From contig NZ_JAMWEL010000002.1 in the NCBI RefSeq assembly GCF_024509555.1, positions 1 to 64,000 of the forward strand: a stretch of DNA of 64,000 nt, given 5' to 3'. This document shows positions 1 to 8,647 of the stretch, piece by piece. A model generated the notes under the pieces. That model did not search any database. It was given only the letters and a program-made list of their open reading frames with translations, and was not told the origin of the DNA. The translations under genes and the position numbers were made by a program. This DNA comes from Streptococcus suis. GTDB lineage: Bacteria > Bacillota > Bacilli > Lactobacillales > Streptococcaceae. Numbering within the stretch: the first letter of the stretch is position 1; the number at the start of each line of letters is the position of its first letter.

Positions 1-955
1 GTGTTGCCTGCTTCATCAGTTGATGTGGCAGAAACTGTTGAACCATCTTGAACTTTATCTGCTGGAATTGTGACTGCGCCTGTAGTAGGATCTACAGTGA
101 CACCTGAATCTGCTGGAACGGACCAGTTGCCATCTTCACCTTTGGTTACGGTTACCGTTTGAGGTGTGCCATTTTCATCAGTGTATGTGATGTCAACGGT
201 CTTAGTATCATCACCTGCTGTGGTTGATGGAGTTACAGTTACTGTGCCATCTTCGTTAGCTACTACTGATGGTACTTCTGGTGCTGTGGTATCTGGGTTA
301 TCCTTAGCTGTGTCTGTTGCTGGGCTTGATGTGTTGCCTGCTTCATCAGTTGATGTGGCAGAGACAGTTGAGCCGTCTTGAACTTTATCAGCTGGGATAG
401 TCACTGCACCTGTAGTAGGATCTACAGTGACACCTGAATCTGCTGGAACGGACCATGTACCATCATCTTCTTTAGTAACAGTTACTGTTTGTTCTGTTCC
501 ATTTTCATCAGTGTAAGTGATGTCAACGGTCTTAGTATCATCACCTGCTGTGGTTGATGGAGTTACAGTGACTGAGCCATCTTCGTTAGCTACTACTGAT
601 GGTACTTCTGGTGCTGTTGTGTCTGGATTATTCTTAGCAGTGTCTGTTGCTGGGTTTGAGGTGTTGCCTGCTTCATCAGTTGATGTGGCAGAAACTGTTG
701 AACCATCTTGAACTTTATCTGCTGGAATTGTGACTGCGCCTGTAGTAGGATCTACAGTGACACCTGAATCTGCTGGAACGGACCATGTACCATCATCTTC
801 TTTAGTAACAGTTACTGTTTGAGATGTACCTGTTTCATCAGTGTAAGTGATGTCTGTTGTCTTAGTATCATCACCAGCTGTTTGTGATGGTGTTACAGTT
901 ACTGTACCATCTTCATTAGCTTCTACTGATGGGGTTTCTGGGGCTGTTGTGTCTG
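1..955 (-). repeat. Tandem 330-bp repeats encoding 110-residue Ig-like domains
   Basis: The same sequence begins at positions 1, 331 and 661, giving an exact 330-bp period (110 residues). Each unit contains TVTPS, TAGDDTKT, TYTDE, TVTVTK, DGTWSVPADSGVTVDP and STDEAGN, typical of bacterial Ig-like repeats of surface adhesins. The copies differ by only scattered bases, and the array continues beyond the window edge. Such arrays change copy number easily by recombination. Confidence 0.9.
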
Positions 956-3860
956 TGAATTTCACAGTTACCCAGTTATAGATATCTTGACCGTAAATGT
1001 TACGAGTTTGTACTCTTACTTCATACTCACCAGTTGTTGGAAGTGTGTCGACAGTTGCCTCTTTAACATCTGTGCTTCCAACCGCACGGTAACCAACGAC
1101 TGTACGTGTGTACTCTGTATCTGGCACTGTTGGAACATTATTACCAGTGTTAGGGAAAGCATCACTTGTAGTTGCAATAGCCAACTTAGCAAAGATTTCA
1201 TCTTCAGTAACTGCTGTACCTTCTTCTTTTTCGATTGAAGTTGTATCGACTTCTTTATCGGTATAAGCATACGTGTAGAAAGAATTACTTGTTGCTGTTG
1301 CACCGTCATCATCTGTCACTATTACGCGTCGAGTGTAAGAACCACCCGCTGCATGGGCAAATGAACCTTCCAATTTACCATCTGTCCCAAGTGTCAAGTT
1401 GCTACCAAGTGTTGTCATTGGGCTGTTAGCATCATCATAAGAAATGCTAGCAATCGTACCATCCGCATCTGACATAGCAATTGTAGCAGTAGCATTGTCT
1501 TTATTGGCTACTGGGGCTGTAGTAGTCGCTCCTGTTTCAGTTTCAGTTGTCCCCTCAGTTGTACCAAAGACAAATAGATACTTGTTTGTAGCTTGGGTTG
1601 TCTTCAACTGAGTTCCATCTGTACCAATGCTATCAATAGTTGGAGCTTGGTTAGTTACTGGCCAGTTTACAATTACATCAACGATTTTTTCTTGCCCTTG
1701 AGCGTTAGTTAATTTAACTTGGACAACATTGTTTTGACCTGAAGTTGGTAAAGTTGGTGTGATAACTTCTTTAGTTAAGCCTGCTTCACCATACTCCCAA
1801 GTCTTATCATATCCACCCCAATCAACTGTGACTTTATTGAGGATTTCTTCGTTTGATACTGTTTCGCCTTCGTTTTTATCAATGGTGCTTCCTTGAGCAT
1901 CCATGACAACAATCCAAGCTTGCTCACTCTGAACAAGAGTGTCACCAGACTTGATAACTGCCTCGATCGTCTTAGGTTCTCCTGTGAATGATGCACTACC
2001 TGTTACTACACCAGTATTTGAGATAGTCAAGTTGTCTACTGTGATTTTTTCTGTTGCTGCTGTATCCGCCAAAACATAGTAAATCTCATCGATTGCAACA
2101 CCATTATCCTTGATAGGAAGTTGGTAAGGAGTTGTCATCTCTGTGTTACGCCAAACCAACATGTCGTTTAATTGGTTTTGTGCCTGACCTTTATTTACTT
2201 TTTGTTGGTTATAGAATTCTGGAACTTCTTTGTACAATGCACCGTAAGTACCAACAACAACGTCATTATTATCCGCTTTGATATTAGAAGAACCTCCAGC
2301 AATATAGTCAAGAGATCCATTCTCATCAACGATAGGTGTACGATAAGATACAACCCATCGAGTCAAACGGTTAGTACGACGATTAGAATTCAAGACATAG
2401 TACTCGGATTGAGAATTATTAAGAATCGCATCTGAACCAGCAAAACCTGTACGGTCAATTGCAGAAGCTATATGGTTATTATTATCATATAATGGTGCAT
2501 TTGCTCTACCTTCATCTAAACCTTTTTTATCGAAATAACCGTTACCGATTGGGCCTATGTTAGGAGCGATTCCTCCTGCAGAACCTTCTCCATCTGGCCA
2601 AGAATTACTTGTTGATCGAACAGTACCATCTTGATTATATTGAGTTACAACTAGATCTTCCATAGCTCCAACAGATTTTGGAATTGTGAAGAAGTAGTTA
2701 TAATAGTTCGTATTTGTATAACCATTATTAAACTGATGTGTCCAATAAACATAGCCATCTCGAACCTCATAGTTTGAGATCACGTTATCAGTTGTTCCAT
2801 ATCCACGAGTAGTAGATATTTCTGTCCCTGTAGTATTCAAGGCAACTGTCAAGTTCCCATCTTCATCTACTTTGAGCATCTCTTCAGCAAGCGCCAATGT
2901 ACTTGCTTTCACTGCTTCAACTTGGCTATCTACTTGCTCTTGCGTTGCTAATGCATCTTCTAAAACAATAATTGCGTTGTCAATAGTCTCTTGAGTTGAA
3001 GTTGCTGCTGCTTCAAGCTCAGTATTACCTGCTTGAGTTGTTGCGACTTGGCGCAAAGCTTCATCTGAAAGGACAATAGCTTCTGAAATGACTTGCTCAA
3101 GAACTGTTTTGTTTGCCAATTGAGATTCAGCAATCTCTTCTTCTTCAGATTTCTTAACAACAGCAAATGACAAGATGTTAATTTGGTTCTCTGAAATTTG
3201 TTGAGTTAATGAATAAGCTTGTTCTGCAGCCAATTCATAACCTGCAGGAACATCTGTAGCTGCAACAGTAAGAGTTGATGTTGCGACAGCATCTGTTGTA
3301 TCTGTTGCAACGATATTTGCAGTCTTACCTACAACTTCGCCTGTTGAAGTTGTATATTGTACTTCATAACCGATATAAGCTGTACGGTTAGCAATTGCAG
3401 TTTCTGATGCTGAAACGGTTGCGCTCACTTCTGATACAGCTTCTACTGTTGTTGAACTTGCAGTTTCTGATGAAGCTGCCTCTGAACTTGCAACTGAAGC
3501 AGATTCTGAGTTTTCTGAAGTTACTGCTTCTGATGTTGTTGAAGCTAGTTCAGAAACAACTGAAGATGCCACTGTTGATGTAGCAACAGTTTCTGATGCT
3601 ACTTCTGATGTTGCAGTTGTAGATGATGCTACTTCTGATACTGCTGTGGAGGTGGCCGCTTCAGAATCAGCTTCTTCGCTTACTGCAGTTGAATCTTGTG
3701 CTTGATCAACTGTAGTCACTTCTGAGACGATTGTTTCAGCGCTTGCTACATTGGCTGTTGCACCAAGTGTAAACACTAAGGCACATCCAAAGAGAAAATG
3801 CTTCCCTTTCTTAATCATTCGCCAGTTTTTTTGTTGGCTATTTTTTCTATTGAAATACAT
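1..3860 (-). CDS. Large repeat-containing surface adhesin, 3' end outside window
   Basis: At least 1286 codons are open from the ATG at 3860 to the window edge, so the C-terminus and any LPXTG anchor are not visible. An AAGGGG ribosome site precedes the ATG. Residues 1-42 form a long export signal with a basic start, the segment KKGKHFLFGCALVF and an ASA cleavage site. A Ser/Thr/Val/Ala-rich stretch runs to about residue 130. A helical stretch follows, then an Asn/Tyr/Gly-rich globular region from about residue 337 that may be the binding domain. Several Ig-like segments follow, and from about residue 969 near-identical 110-residue Ig-like repeats. I infer a cell-wall-attached adhesin; the ligand is unknown. 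The gene stands alone and its promoter has a poly-G spacer. Confidence 0.85.
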   Translation of the reverse strand, partial: MYFNRKNSQQKNWRMIKKGKHFLFGCALVFTLGATANVASAETIVSEVTTVDQAQDSTAVSEEADSEAATSTAVSEVASSTTATSEVASETVATSTVASSVVSELASTTSEAVTSENSESASVASSEAASSETASSTTVEAVSEVSATVSASETAIANRTAYIGYEVQYTTSTGEVVGKTANIVATDTTDAVATSTLTVAATDVPAGYELAAEQAYSLTQQISENQINILSFAVVKKSEEEEIAESQLANKTVLEQVISEAIVLSDEALRQVATTQAGNTELEAAATSTQETIDNAIIVLEDALATQEQVDSQVEAVKASTLALAEEMLKVDEDGNLTVALNTTGTEISTTRGYGTTDNVISNYEVRDGYVYWTHQFNNGYTNTNYYNYFFTIPKSVGAMEDLVVTQYNQDGTVRSTSNSWPDGEGSAGGIAPNIGPIGNGYFDKKGLDEGRANAPLYDNNNHIASAIDRTGFAGSDAILNNSQSEYYVLNSNRRTNRLTRWVVSYRTPIVDENGSLDYIAGGSSNIKADNNDVVVGTYGALYKEVPEFYNQQKVNKGQAQNQLNDMLVWRNTEMTTPYQLPIKDNGVAIDEIYYVLADTAATEKITVDNLTISNTGVVTGSASFTGEPKTIEAVIKSGDTLVQSEQAWIVVMDAQGSTIDKNEGETVSNEEILNKVTVDWGGYDKTWEYGEAGLTKEVITPTLPTSGQNNVVQVKLTNAQGQEKIVDVIVNWPVTNQAPTIDSIGTDGTQLKTTQATNKYLFVFGTTEGTTETETGATTTAPVANKDNATATIAMSDADGTIASISYDDANSPMTTLGSNLTLGTDGKLEGSFAHAAGGSYTRRVIVTDDDGATATSNSFYTYAYTDKEVDTTSIEKEEGTAVTEDEIFAKLAIATTSDAFPNTGNNVPTVPDTEYTRTVVGYRAVGSTDVKEATVDTLPTTGEYEVRVQTRNIYGQDIYNWVTVKFTDTTAPETPSVEANEDGTVTVTPSQTAGDDTKTTDITYTDETGTSQTVTVTKEDDGTWSVPADSGVTVDPTTGAVTIPADKVQDGSTVSATSTDEAGNTSNPATDTAKNNPDTTAPEVPSVVANEDGSVTVTPSTTAGDDTKTVDITYTDENGTEQTVTVTKEDDGTWSVPADSGVTVDPTTGAVTIPADKVQDGSTVSATSTDEAGNTSSPATDTAKDNPDTTAPEVPSVVANEDGTVTVTPSTTAGDDTKTVDITYTDENGTPQTVTVTKGEDGNWSVPADSGVTVDPTTGAVTIPADKVQDGSTVSATSTDEAGN

Positions 3861-3910
3861 AGAAAACCCCTTGTTTTTTATTTGTAGTAACCACTACTCA
3901 GTCTCATCTT

Positions 3911-3938
3911 ATCATACCCCCCCCGATTTACAAGTAAA
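3911..3938 (-). promoter_or_regulatory. Putative adhesin promoter with a G8 tract in the spacer
   Basis: Reading the minus strand, TTTACT (3938-3933) and TATGAT (3916-3911) are separated by 16 bases, and eight of these are consecutive G (C8 at 3917-3924 on the plus strand). The -10 matches the consensus at five of six positions and the -35 at four of six. The start codon lies about 50 bases downstream. The surrounding stretch 3861-4077 holds no gene. A change in G number would alter the spacer length. Confidence 0.55.
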
Positions 3939-4077
3939 ATGATTTATGTTTTGGAAATTATATTCTTTTCAAAAAACTAGCAAATACTTGATATAATAAC
4001 ATCAGCAGGATATCCTCTCATCCGAATTCTAATTGATTGTTTTCATATTTTCAGAAAACGTATATTGATATATCAAA

Positions 4078-4099
4078 AACCTCCCATTTCCGGGAGGTT
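4078..4099 (-). terminator. Rho-independent terminator after the PAP2 gene
   Basis: On the minus strand an 8-bp stem AACCTCCC/GGGAGGTT with a six-base loop is followed by TTTGATA. It lies five bases past the stop codon at 4104. Confidence 0.75.
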
Positions 4100-4103
4100 C
4101 CAA

Positions 4104-4757
4104 TTATTTCTGTTTACTTTGGAAACGCCATTCAAAGCGTTTTTGGTCATAAAAAGGATACATCACCTGCAAGAGGGTCAGGGCTAGGAGCCAACCTCCG
4201 ATAATATCCGTCGGATAATGAACACCAATATAGACACGAGAGATGGCAACTAGGATTGCTAGGGCAATTAATGTAACTTGCAAAACGCGTTTAGCCAATC
4301 CTTGCTTCATGCGTTGCTGGATGATAATGACAACTGCTCCTGCAATCATCATGGTTGAGGCTGTATGCCAACTTGGGAATGAATAGCCTATCGTGTCAAT
4401 CAACCATTCGATACTAGGACGCGGGCGTTGGTAGACATATTTCAGGGCTGTCGATGCTACCCCCATTGCCGCAAAACTAGCAAGTAAGAAAAAGGCTTCC
4501 ATCTTCCACTTTTTATAATAGTAAAAAATAGCAGACAAGATTAGGGTAATGGCCAAAATAATAACGGTATTCCCTAAAACTGTAATGGAAGTCCAGAACT
4601 GGGTCGCGCCACTTGGCAGATTTCCGCGAATCGCAGATTGGAAAGCAAAGTCAAAACCAGTTAAGCTACTTGGGTAGAACTTGGCTACGTAGCCCAAGAT
4701 AACAAAGGCCAGAGCCAAGAAAGACGCATTTCGTAAGTGGATTTGTTTATTTTTCAT
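4104..4757 (-). CDS. PAP2-family membrane phosphatase
   Basis: This 217-residue membrane protein has about six hydrophobic segments. It carries the three PAP2 phosphatase signatures: KYVYQRPRP, then SFPSWHT (a variant of PSGH), then SRVYIGVHYPTDIIGG with the catalytic histidine and aspartate. The family hydrolyses lipid phosphates such as undecaprenyl pyrophosphate or phosphatidylglycerophosphate at the outer membrane face. The substrate cannot be told from the sequence. It lies 23 bases after the riboflavin transporter gene and ends at its own terminator, so the two may share a transcript. Confidence 0.88.
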   Translation of the reverse strand: MKNKQIHLRNASFLALAFVILGYVAKFYPSSLTGFDFAFQSAIRGNLPSGATQFWTSITVLGNTVIILAITLILSAIFYYYKKWKMEAFFLLASFAAMGVASTALKYVYQRPRPSIEWLIDTIGYSFPSWHTASTMMIAGAVVIIIQQRMKQGLAKRVLQVTLIALAILVAISRVYIGVHYPTDIIGGWLLALTLLQVMYPFYDQKRFEWRFQSKQK

Positions 4758-4780
4758 AGGGTTAGTTTACCGTAAAAAGG

Positions 4781-5338
4781 TTAAACTTTCTTTAAAATAG
4801 GTTTGGCAGCTTGATAGCATATATAAAAAATGATAGATAAGACCATACCTTGTAAGAGATTAAATGGCAAAACCATGAAAAGTAGGTAATTGGTCAAACC
4901 CAGGATTTCCTTAATATCAAAGTTTGCAAAGGCTGCATATAAGGGAACAGCATAGACATAGTTCAAGACAAGCATGGCCAGTGTTGAACCCAGTGTAGCT
5001 ACCGCTGCTGTTTTTAGATAATTTTTGACAGTCTGGTCATTTTTCCAGAAATATGAAACGGCTAGAATAAAGATTGCCATGACTGCGATATTCATCGGTA
5101 ACCCAATGATGGTTGATGCCCCTTGATTATTTAAAATCAATTTGAGGAGTGTCCGAATCAAGAGAATAGCAAAGCTAGACTTTACATCTAAGATAAGCAA
5201 ACCAAATAGTATCGGTACCAGTGAAAAATCTACTTCCAAGAAACTTGCCGTTGGAATCAAGGGAAATTTCAAGTACATCAGTAGAAATGAAAGGGTTGAA
5301 AGAATGGCGATAATCGTTATTTTTCGTGTGTTTGTCAT
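4781..5338 (-). CDS. ribU: Riboflavin ECF transporter, substrate-binding subunit RibU
   Basis: This 185-residue protein has five or six hydrophobic helices and resembles the S component of energy-coupling-factor transporters. It should bind riboflavin in the membrane and work with a shared EcfA/EcfT module encoded elsewhere. The substrate is inferred mainly from the FMN riboswitch directly upstream, together with sequence features such as FLEVDFSLVPILFG near the N-terminus. GGAGGAACCTTT precedes the ATG at 5338. No riboflavin biosynthesis genes are nearby, which suits a salvage role. Confidence 0.88.
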   Translation of the reverse strand: MTNTRKITIIAILSTLSFLLMYLKFPLIPTASFLEVDFSLVPILFGLLILDVKSSFAILLIRTLLKLILNNQGASTIIGLPMNIAVMAIFILAVSYFWKNDQTVKNYLKTAAVATLGSTLAMLVLNYVYAVPLYAAFANFDIKEILGLTNYLLFMVLPFNLLQGMVLSIIFYICYQAAKPILKKV

Positions 5339-5394
5339 AAAGGTTCCTCCAATTGTGAAAATTGAAGAAGCTTAGAAGAACAGTACAAACTGCA

Positions 5395-5606
5395 CTTCGT
5401 CTTCTCCCATCCAGACTTTACTGTCGGTTGTGGAATTGCACCACATCAGCTTTCGCTCGCAGACTTCCAACGGTCTATTTTGTTCTAATACTGCGTTAGC
5501 TCATCTCGACATACATTCAGTATAGTCTTCGATTCGCTGCCTAGTCTTAAAACAAAATAGCCACGTTTTACACTGCCGGTCGGGAATTACACCCTGCCCT
5601 GAAGAC
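5395..5606 (-). promoter_or_regulatory. FMN riboswitch (RFN element)
   Basis: On the minus strand the leader begins with TCTTCAGGGCAGGGTG, continues AATTCCCGACCGGCAGT and ends with GACAGTAAAGTCTGGATGGG followed by AGAAGA. These are the hallmark conserved blocks of the FMN aptamer. The variable helix (about 5460-5560) lies in the middle. It precedes ribU by about 55 bases and should turn off transporter synthesis when FMN is plentiful. Confidence 0.95.
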
Positions 5607-5620
5607 AATTTCATCATACC

Positions 5621-5648
5621 AAAAAAGCCCTGCAAGTGCAAGGCTTTG
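5621..5648 (-). terminator. Rho-independent terminator after trmL
   Basis: On the minus strand AAGCCTTGCA and TGCAGGGCTT pair around a two-base loop, followed by TTTTTGG. It separates trmL from the FMN riboswitch. Confidence 0.75.
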
Positions 5649-5663
5649 AGTCGTTTTCAAGTC

Positions 5664-6212
5664 TTATTTTAGCTTATCCTCTTCATAAGTATGGACCAAA
5701 TCCAAACCTGCAAAATTCTGCTGACGAAGGGCTTCGTAGACAATCATACAGACAGTATTGGATACATTGAGGCTACGAACATGCTCATCATTCATGGGAA
5801 TCCGAATAGCTTTCTCTGGATGCGTTCGCATAAAATCTTCTGGTAAGCCCTTGTCTTCACGACCAAAGAGGAAGAAATGAATCCCCTCCTGATAACTCTC
5901 TTCGGAATAGGTTTTGTCCGCAAACTTAGACACCAAATGGACCTGACCATGCTTGCTGGCATAGTCCATAAATGAAGCCAAGTTTTCATAAAAACGAACA
6001 TCCAACTTATCCCAGTAATCCAAGCCAGCACGCTTCATCTTGCGATCATCAATTGGAAAACCCATCGGTTTGATAATATGTAGGGGGCTGTTAGTTGCGG
6101 CACAAGTCCGAGCAATATTTCCAGTATTTTGTGGAATCTGCGGTTCAAACAGGACAATGTGATTTTTAGCAGTTTCTTCTGTGTAGTGTAATTCTTCAAT
6201 ATTCATAATCAT
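5664..6212 (-). CDS. trmL: tRNA (cytidine/uridine-34 2'-O)-methyltransferase TrmL
   Basis: This SPOUT-fold methyltransferase of 182 residues should methylate the 2'-OH of the wobble base in leucine tRNAs. Visible motifs are [17 protein letters not shown] near the N-terminus, [11 protein letters not shown] in the middle and [19 protein letters not shown] near the C-terminus, which form the knotted S-adenosylmethionine pocket. Two ATGs six bases apart (6212 and 6206) share one GAGGA site; the first is kept. The gene has its own promoter and an unusually structured leader. Confidence 0.9.
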   Translation of the reverse strand: MIMNIEELHYTEETAKNHIVLFEPQIPQNTGNIARTCAATNSPLHIIKPMGFPIDDRKMKRAGLDYWDKLDVRFYENLASFMDYASKHGQVHLVSKFADKTYSEESYQEGIHFFLFGREDKGLPEDFMRTHPEKAIRIPMNDEHVRSLNVSNTVCMIVYEALRQQNFAGLDLVHTYEEDKLK

Positions 6213-6234
6213 CGTTTCCTCATACGTGAATCTT

Positions 6235-6351
6235 GGCTATTCAGACAAAAAAATAGCCACACTGCCCGGAGTCAAGCTCAGCAAACAGCATGGTGAATGA
6301 TGATTCATTCACTTGCCTCACAACAGGTTTGAGGCAAATCAATGAAATCGT
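6235..6351 (-). ncRNA. Structured leader RNA upstream of trmL, family not recognised
   Basis: Three hairpins follow the promoter on the minus strand. The first is TTGCCTCA/TGAGGCAA (6337-6313). The second is GTGAATGA/TCATTCAC with a four-base loop (6312-6293). The third is GGCTAT/ATAGCC with a T7 run in the loop (6258-6235). The T run could serve as a terminator tract for a short RNA. I do not recognise a known riboswitch class. It could be a trmL leader or an independent small RNA. Confidence 0.4.
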
Positions 6352-6357
6352 GTTTAT

Positions 6358-6386
6358 ATTGTAGCTTAAAGAATGCTGAAAATCAA
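6358..6386 (-). promoter_or_regulatory. Sigma-A type promoter for the trmL leader
   Basis: Minus-strand TTGATT (6386-6381) and TACAAT (6363-6358) are separated by exactly 17 bases. The expected start is near 6351, leaving a leader of about 139 bases before trmL. Confidence 0.65.
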
Positions 6387-6410
6387 GTGTTTTTACTTAT
6401 TTTTTCAAAA

Positions 6411-6443
6411 AAATTGAAAAAAACAGAGCCCATCTGGACTCTG
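6411..6443 (-). terminator. Terminator after the oligopeptide-binding lipoprotein gene
   Basis: On the minus strand CAGAGTCC pairs with GGGCTCTG around a short loop and is followed by a run of T. It starts nine bases past the stop codon. Confidence 0.85.
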
Positions 6444-6451
6444 TCAGAGAA

Positions 6452-8227
6452 TTATTGTGCAGCAACACCTTTTTCAGCTGTCAATTCAATCTTTTCAGGA
6501 CTTGACTTGCTGTTCGAACCGATGTAAACGTCATAGTATTTAACCCGTTTGTTTACGGCAGTAATGCTTTCACGTTCGAGGGTTGGAATAGCAAATGCTT
6601 GCTCAAAGGCATATTCTTGCCAAGCCTTGTAATTCGCAATATTCTTCGCTTCATCAAATGATTCTGCAGAAGCAATCTTGTTTAAGAGAGCTGTATTCTC
6701 ATCAGAAACAAATCGAGTATAGTTGTACATAGCTTCAGGTCCCCACAAAGAAGTTGGATCCGGATCAAGACCAGCAATCCAAGCTGCAAGGTACACATCA
6801 ATTCCCTCGTCATTGGCCGCAATGGATTCATAGAAGGTGTTGTATTCGATAGTTCTTCCAGTGTAAAGCTCCACATTCAAACCAATTTCCTTCCACCAGG
6901 TCAGGTATTGTTGCACCATGGTTTCCTGTGTTTCAGTTGATTTCTGAGCAGCGACACTGATCTTCAGCGGTTTGCCATTGGCATCTTCACGGATTCCATC
7001 ACCGTCGACATCCTTGTAACCAGCTTCATCTAGCAATTGTTTAGCTTTTTCAGGGTCATAGCTGTAACCTGCTAAGTCAGCATCATGCACAGCGCCAAAG
7101 AAGGAAATGATGAGTGAGTTGGTTGGGTGATACAAGCCATTGTATAATTTTTCGCCGATAGCAGCATTATCCAAGGCATAGCCCATAGCCTGTCGCAATT
7201 TGACATTGTTCATCTTAGCGTCTGGATTGGTCACGTTTTTGCCACTTGCTTCATCATATTTACCAAGATTGAAGCCGATATAGTTGTAGATACCTTCTAA
7301 GCTACCTAGCAAGGTAATGTTTGACAAATCTTTGTAAGATTCATATTGATCTGTCGGCATTTCAGCCAAATCATAGTTTCCGGCTTTCATCTCAGAGACG
7401 ATGGTGTCTGGAGAGACGATATCAATCTTGTAACTGTCTAGTTTTACTTTGCCTTTGAAGTAATATTCATTTGGCTCATAGGTAACTGATTCACCGCTGA
7501 CAATTTCCTTAACCTCGTAAGGTCCCATCCCAACAACTTTGGCAGTACGAGCGTAGTCACTTGATTCCCAATCTTTGACCGCGATGTCCTTGAAAATATG
7601 CTTGGGCATAACCAATTCAGGAACTCCACCACCTGCGTACATCATAGAAGGCGACATCTCTTTGACAGTCAGAACAACTGTATAGTCGTCAACTTTCTTG
7701 ACGCCAGAAATTTCACTAGCTGTTCCTGCCTGTAGCTCTTCAAAACCAACAATATTGGTGTAGGTTGTATCAGCACGAACACCTGTATAATCAGGACTAG
7801 CTAACTGCTCAATCGTGAAAATATAGTCATCGATAGTAAATGGCTGACCATCTGACCACTTGTAATCCTTGCCTGTCAAACTAACAGTGACAGTCTTGGC
7901 ATCCACATCAAATTCAGCCTTGGCAAGTCCGGAATCATCTAGTTTACGGTCTGCATTATAGCCAAACATAGAAATATCAACCATAGAGGCAAACGGTGCA
8001 TCTACACCTGTCTGTGCTAGTTCATCTAACAAAATCCCTGTAGACGGTGAAGAAGCTACCAAGGCGTACTTGAACTGTCCACCACTAATCGCCTGACCTT
8101 CATGAGTTATTTCAGACTCAAATGCCAAATCAACAGAGCTTGTACTTTCTTTGCTTTGACAAGCTGCTAACAACACTAGAGTAAGCAAGCTAACCCCTGC
8201 AAGAGCAAATTTCTTCATTTTTTTCAT
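6452..8227 (-). CDS. Oligopeptide-binding lipoprotein (OppA-like, SBP_bac_5)
   Basis: The 591-residue product starts with a lipoprotein signal, LLTLVLLAACQS, whose cysteine at about residue 23 would be lipidated after cleavage. The rest fits the family 5 extracellular solute-binding proteins of peptide ABC transporters. Motifs include YKWSDGQPFTIDDYIFT near residue 120 and NVKLRQAMGYALDNAAI near residue 340. It should capture peptides outside the membrane and deliver them to an Opp/Ami permease. No permease or ATPase gene is next to it, so it must use a transporter encoded elsewhere. It is flanked by its own terminator. Confidence 0.88.
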   Translation of the reverse strand: MKKMKKFALAGVSLLTLVLLAACQSKESTSSVDLAFESEITHEGQAISGGQFKYALVASSPSTGILLDELAQTGVDAPFASMVDISMFGYNADRKLDDSGLAKAEFDVDAKTVTVSLTGKDYKWSDGQPFTIDDYIFTIEQLASPDYTGVRADTTYTNIVGFEELQAGTASEISGVKKVDDYTVVLTVKEMSPSMMYAGGGVPELVMPKHIFKDIAVKDWESSDYARTAKVVGMGPYEVKEIVSGESVTYEPNEYYFKGKVKLDSYKIDIVSPDTIVSEMKAGNYDLAEMPTDQYESYKDLSNITLLGSLEGIYNYIGFNLGKYDEASGKNVTNPDAKMNNVKLRQAMGYALDNAAIGEKLYNGLYHPTNSLIISFFGAVHDADLAGYSYDPEKAKQLLDEAGYKDVDGDGIREDANGKPLKISVAAQKSTETQETMVQQYLTWWKEIGLNVELYTGRTIEYNTFYESIAANDEGIDVYLAAWIAGLDPDPTSLWGPEAMYNYTRFVSDENTALLNKIASAESFDEAKNIANYKAWQEYAFEQAFAIPTLERESITAVNKRVKYYDVYIGSNSKSSPEKIELTAEKGVAAQ

Positions 8228-8407
8228 ATCTCTACCCCTTTATATTATTTCAATTAGTATAGCACATTTTAGAATATTTATGCAAGATTCTTTTAAAGAA
8301 AATTCGTTATTTGCTAATGATGTTAGTATGATATTATGAATAAATCATAAACATACATTTCAACCCCATTATTCTGAATAAATATCCAAAAGAAAAAGTA
8401 GGTCTCC

Positions 8408-8647
8408 CTACTTCTGTATATGACGCTTCAAGCTAAACCTGTCTGGGACAGGATCTTCTCCACCTTCCACAAAGGGATGACAGCGACCAATTCGAGCCAA
8501 GCCCATCAAAAATCCCTTGATTCCATGTTTCTGTAAGGCCTCTATCATGTAACTTGAACAAGTCGGCTGATAGCGACAGGAAGGTGGAAAGAGGGGAGAA
8601 ATGTATTTCTGGTAAAACCTGACTAAGCCTATAAGGAGCTTGGTCAT
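8408..8647 (-). CDS. yidD: Membrane protein insertion efficiency factor YidD
   Basis: This 79-residue protein has the YidD signature: [20 protein letters not shown], then [12 protein letters not shown] and GRCHPF with conserved cysteines, arginines and prolines. It is a peripheral membrane protein that helps YidC-dependent insertion. Its ATG overlaps the rluB stop by four bases, so it is probably translationally coupled as the last gene of the murI-to-yidD operon. Confidence 0.93.
   Translation of the reverse strand: MTKLLIGLVRFYQKYISPLFPPSCRYQPTCSSYMIEALQKHGIKGFLMGLARIGRCHPFVEGGEDPVPDRFSLKRHIQK

Noticed and set aside
166-711. Plus-strand open frames with Val/Ser-rich products
   Set aside because: They are antisense to the Ig-like repeats of the adhesin and repeat with the same 330-bp period; no ribosome site or independent function is visible.
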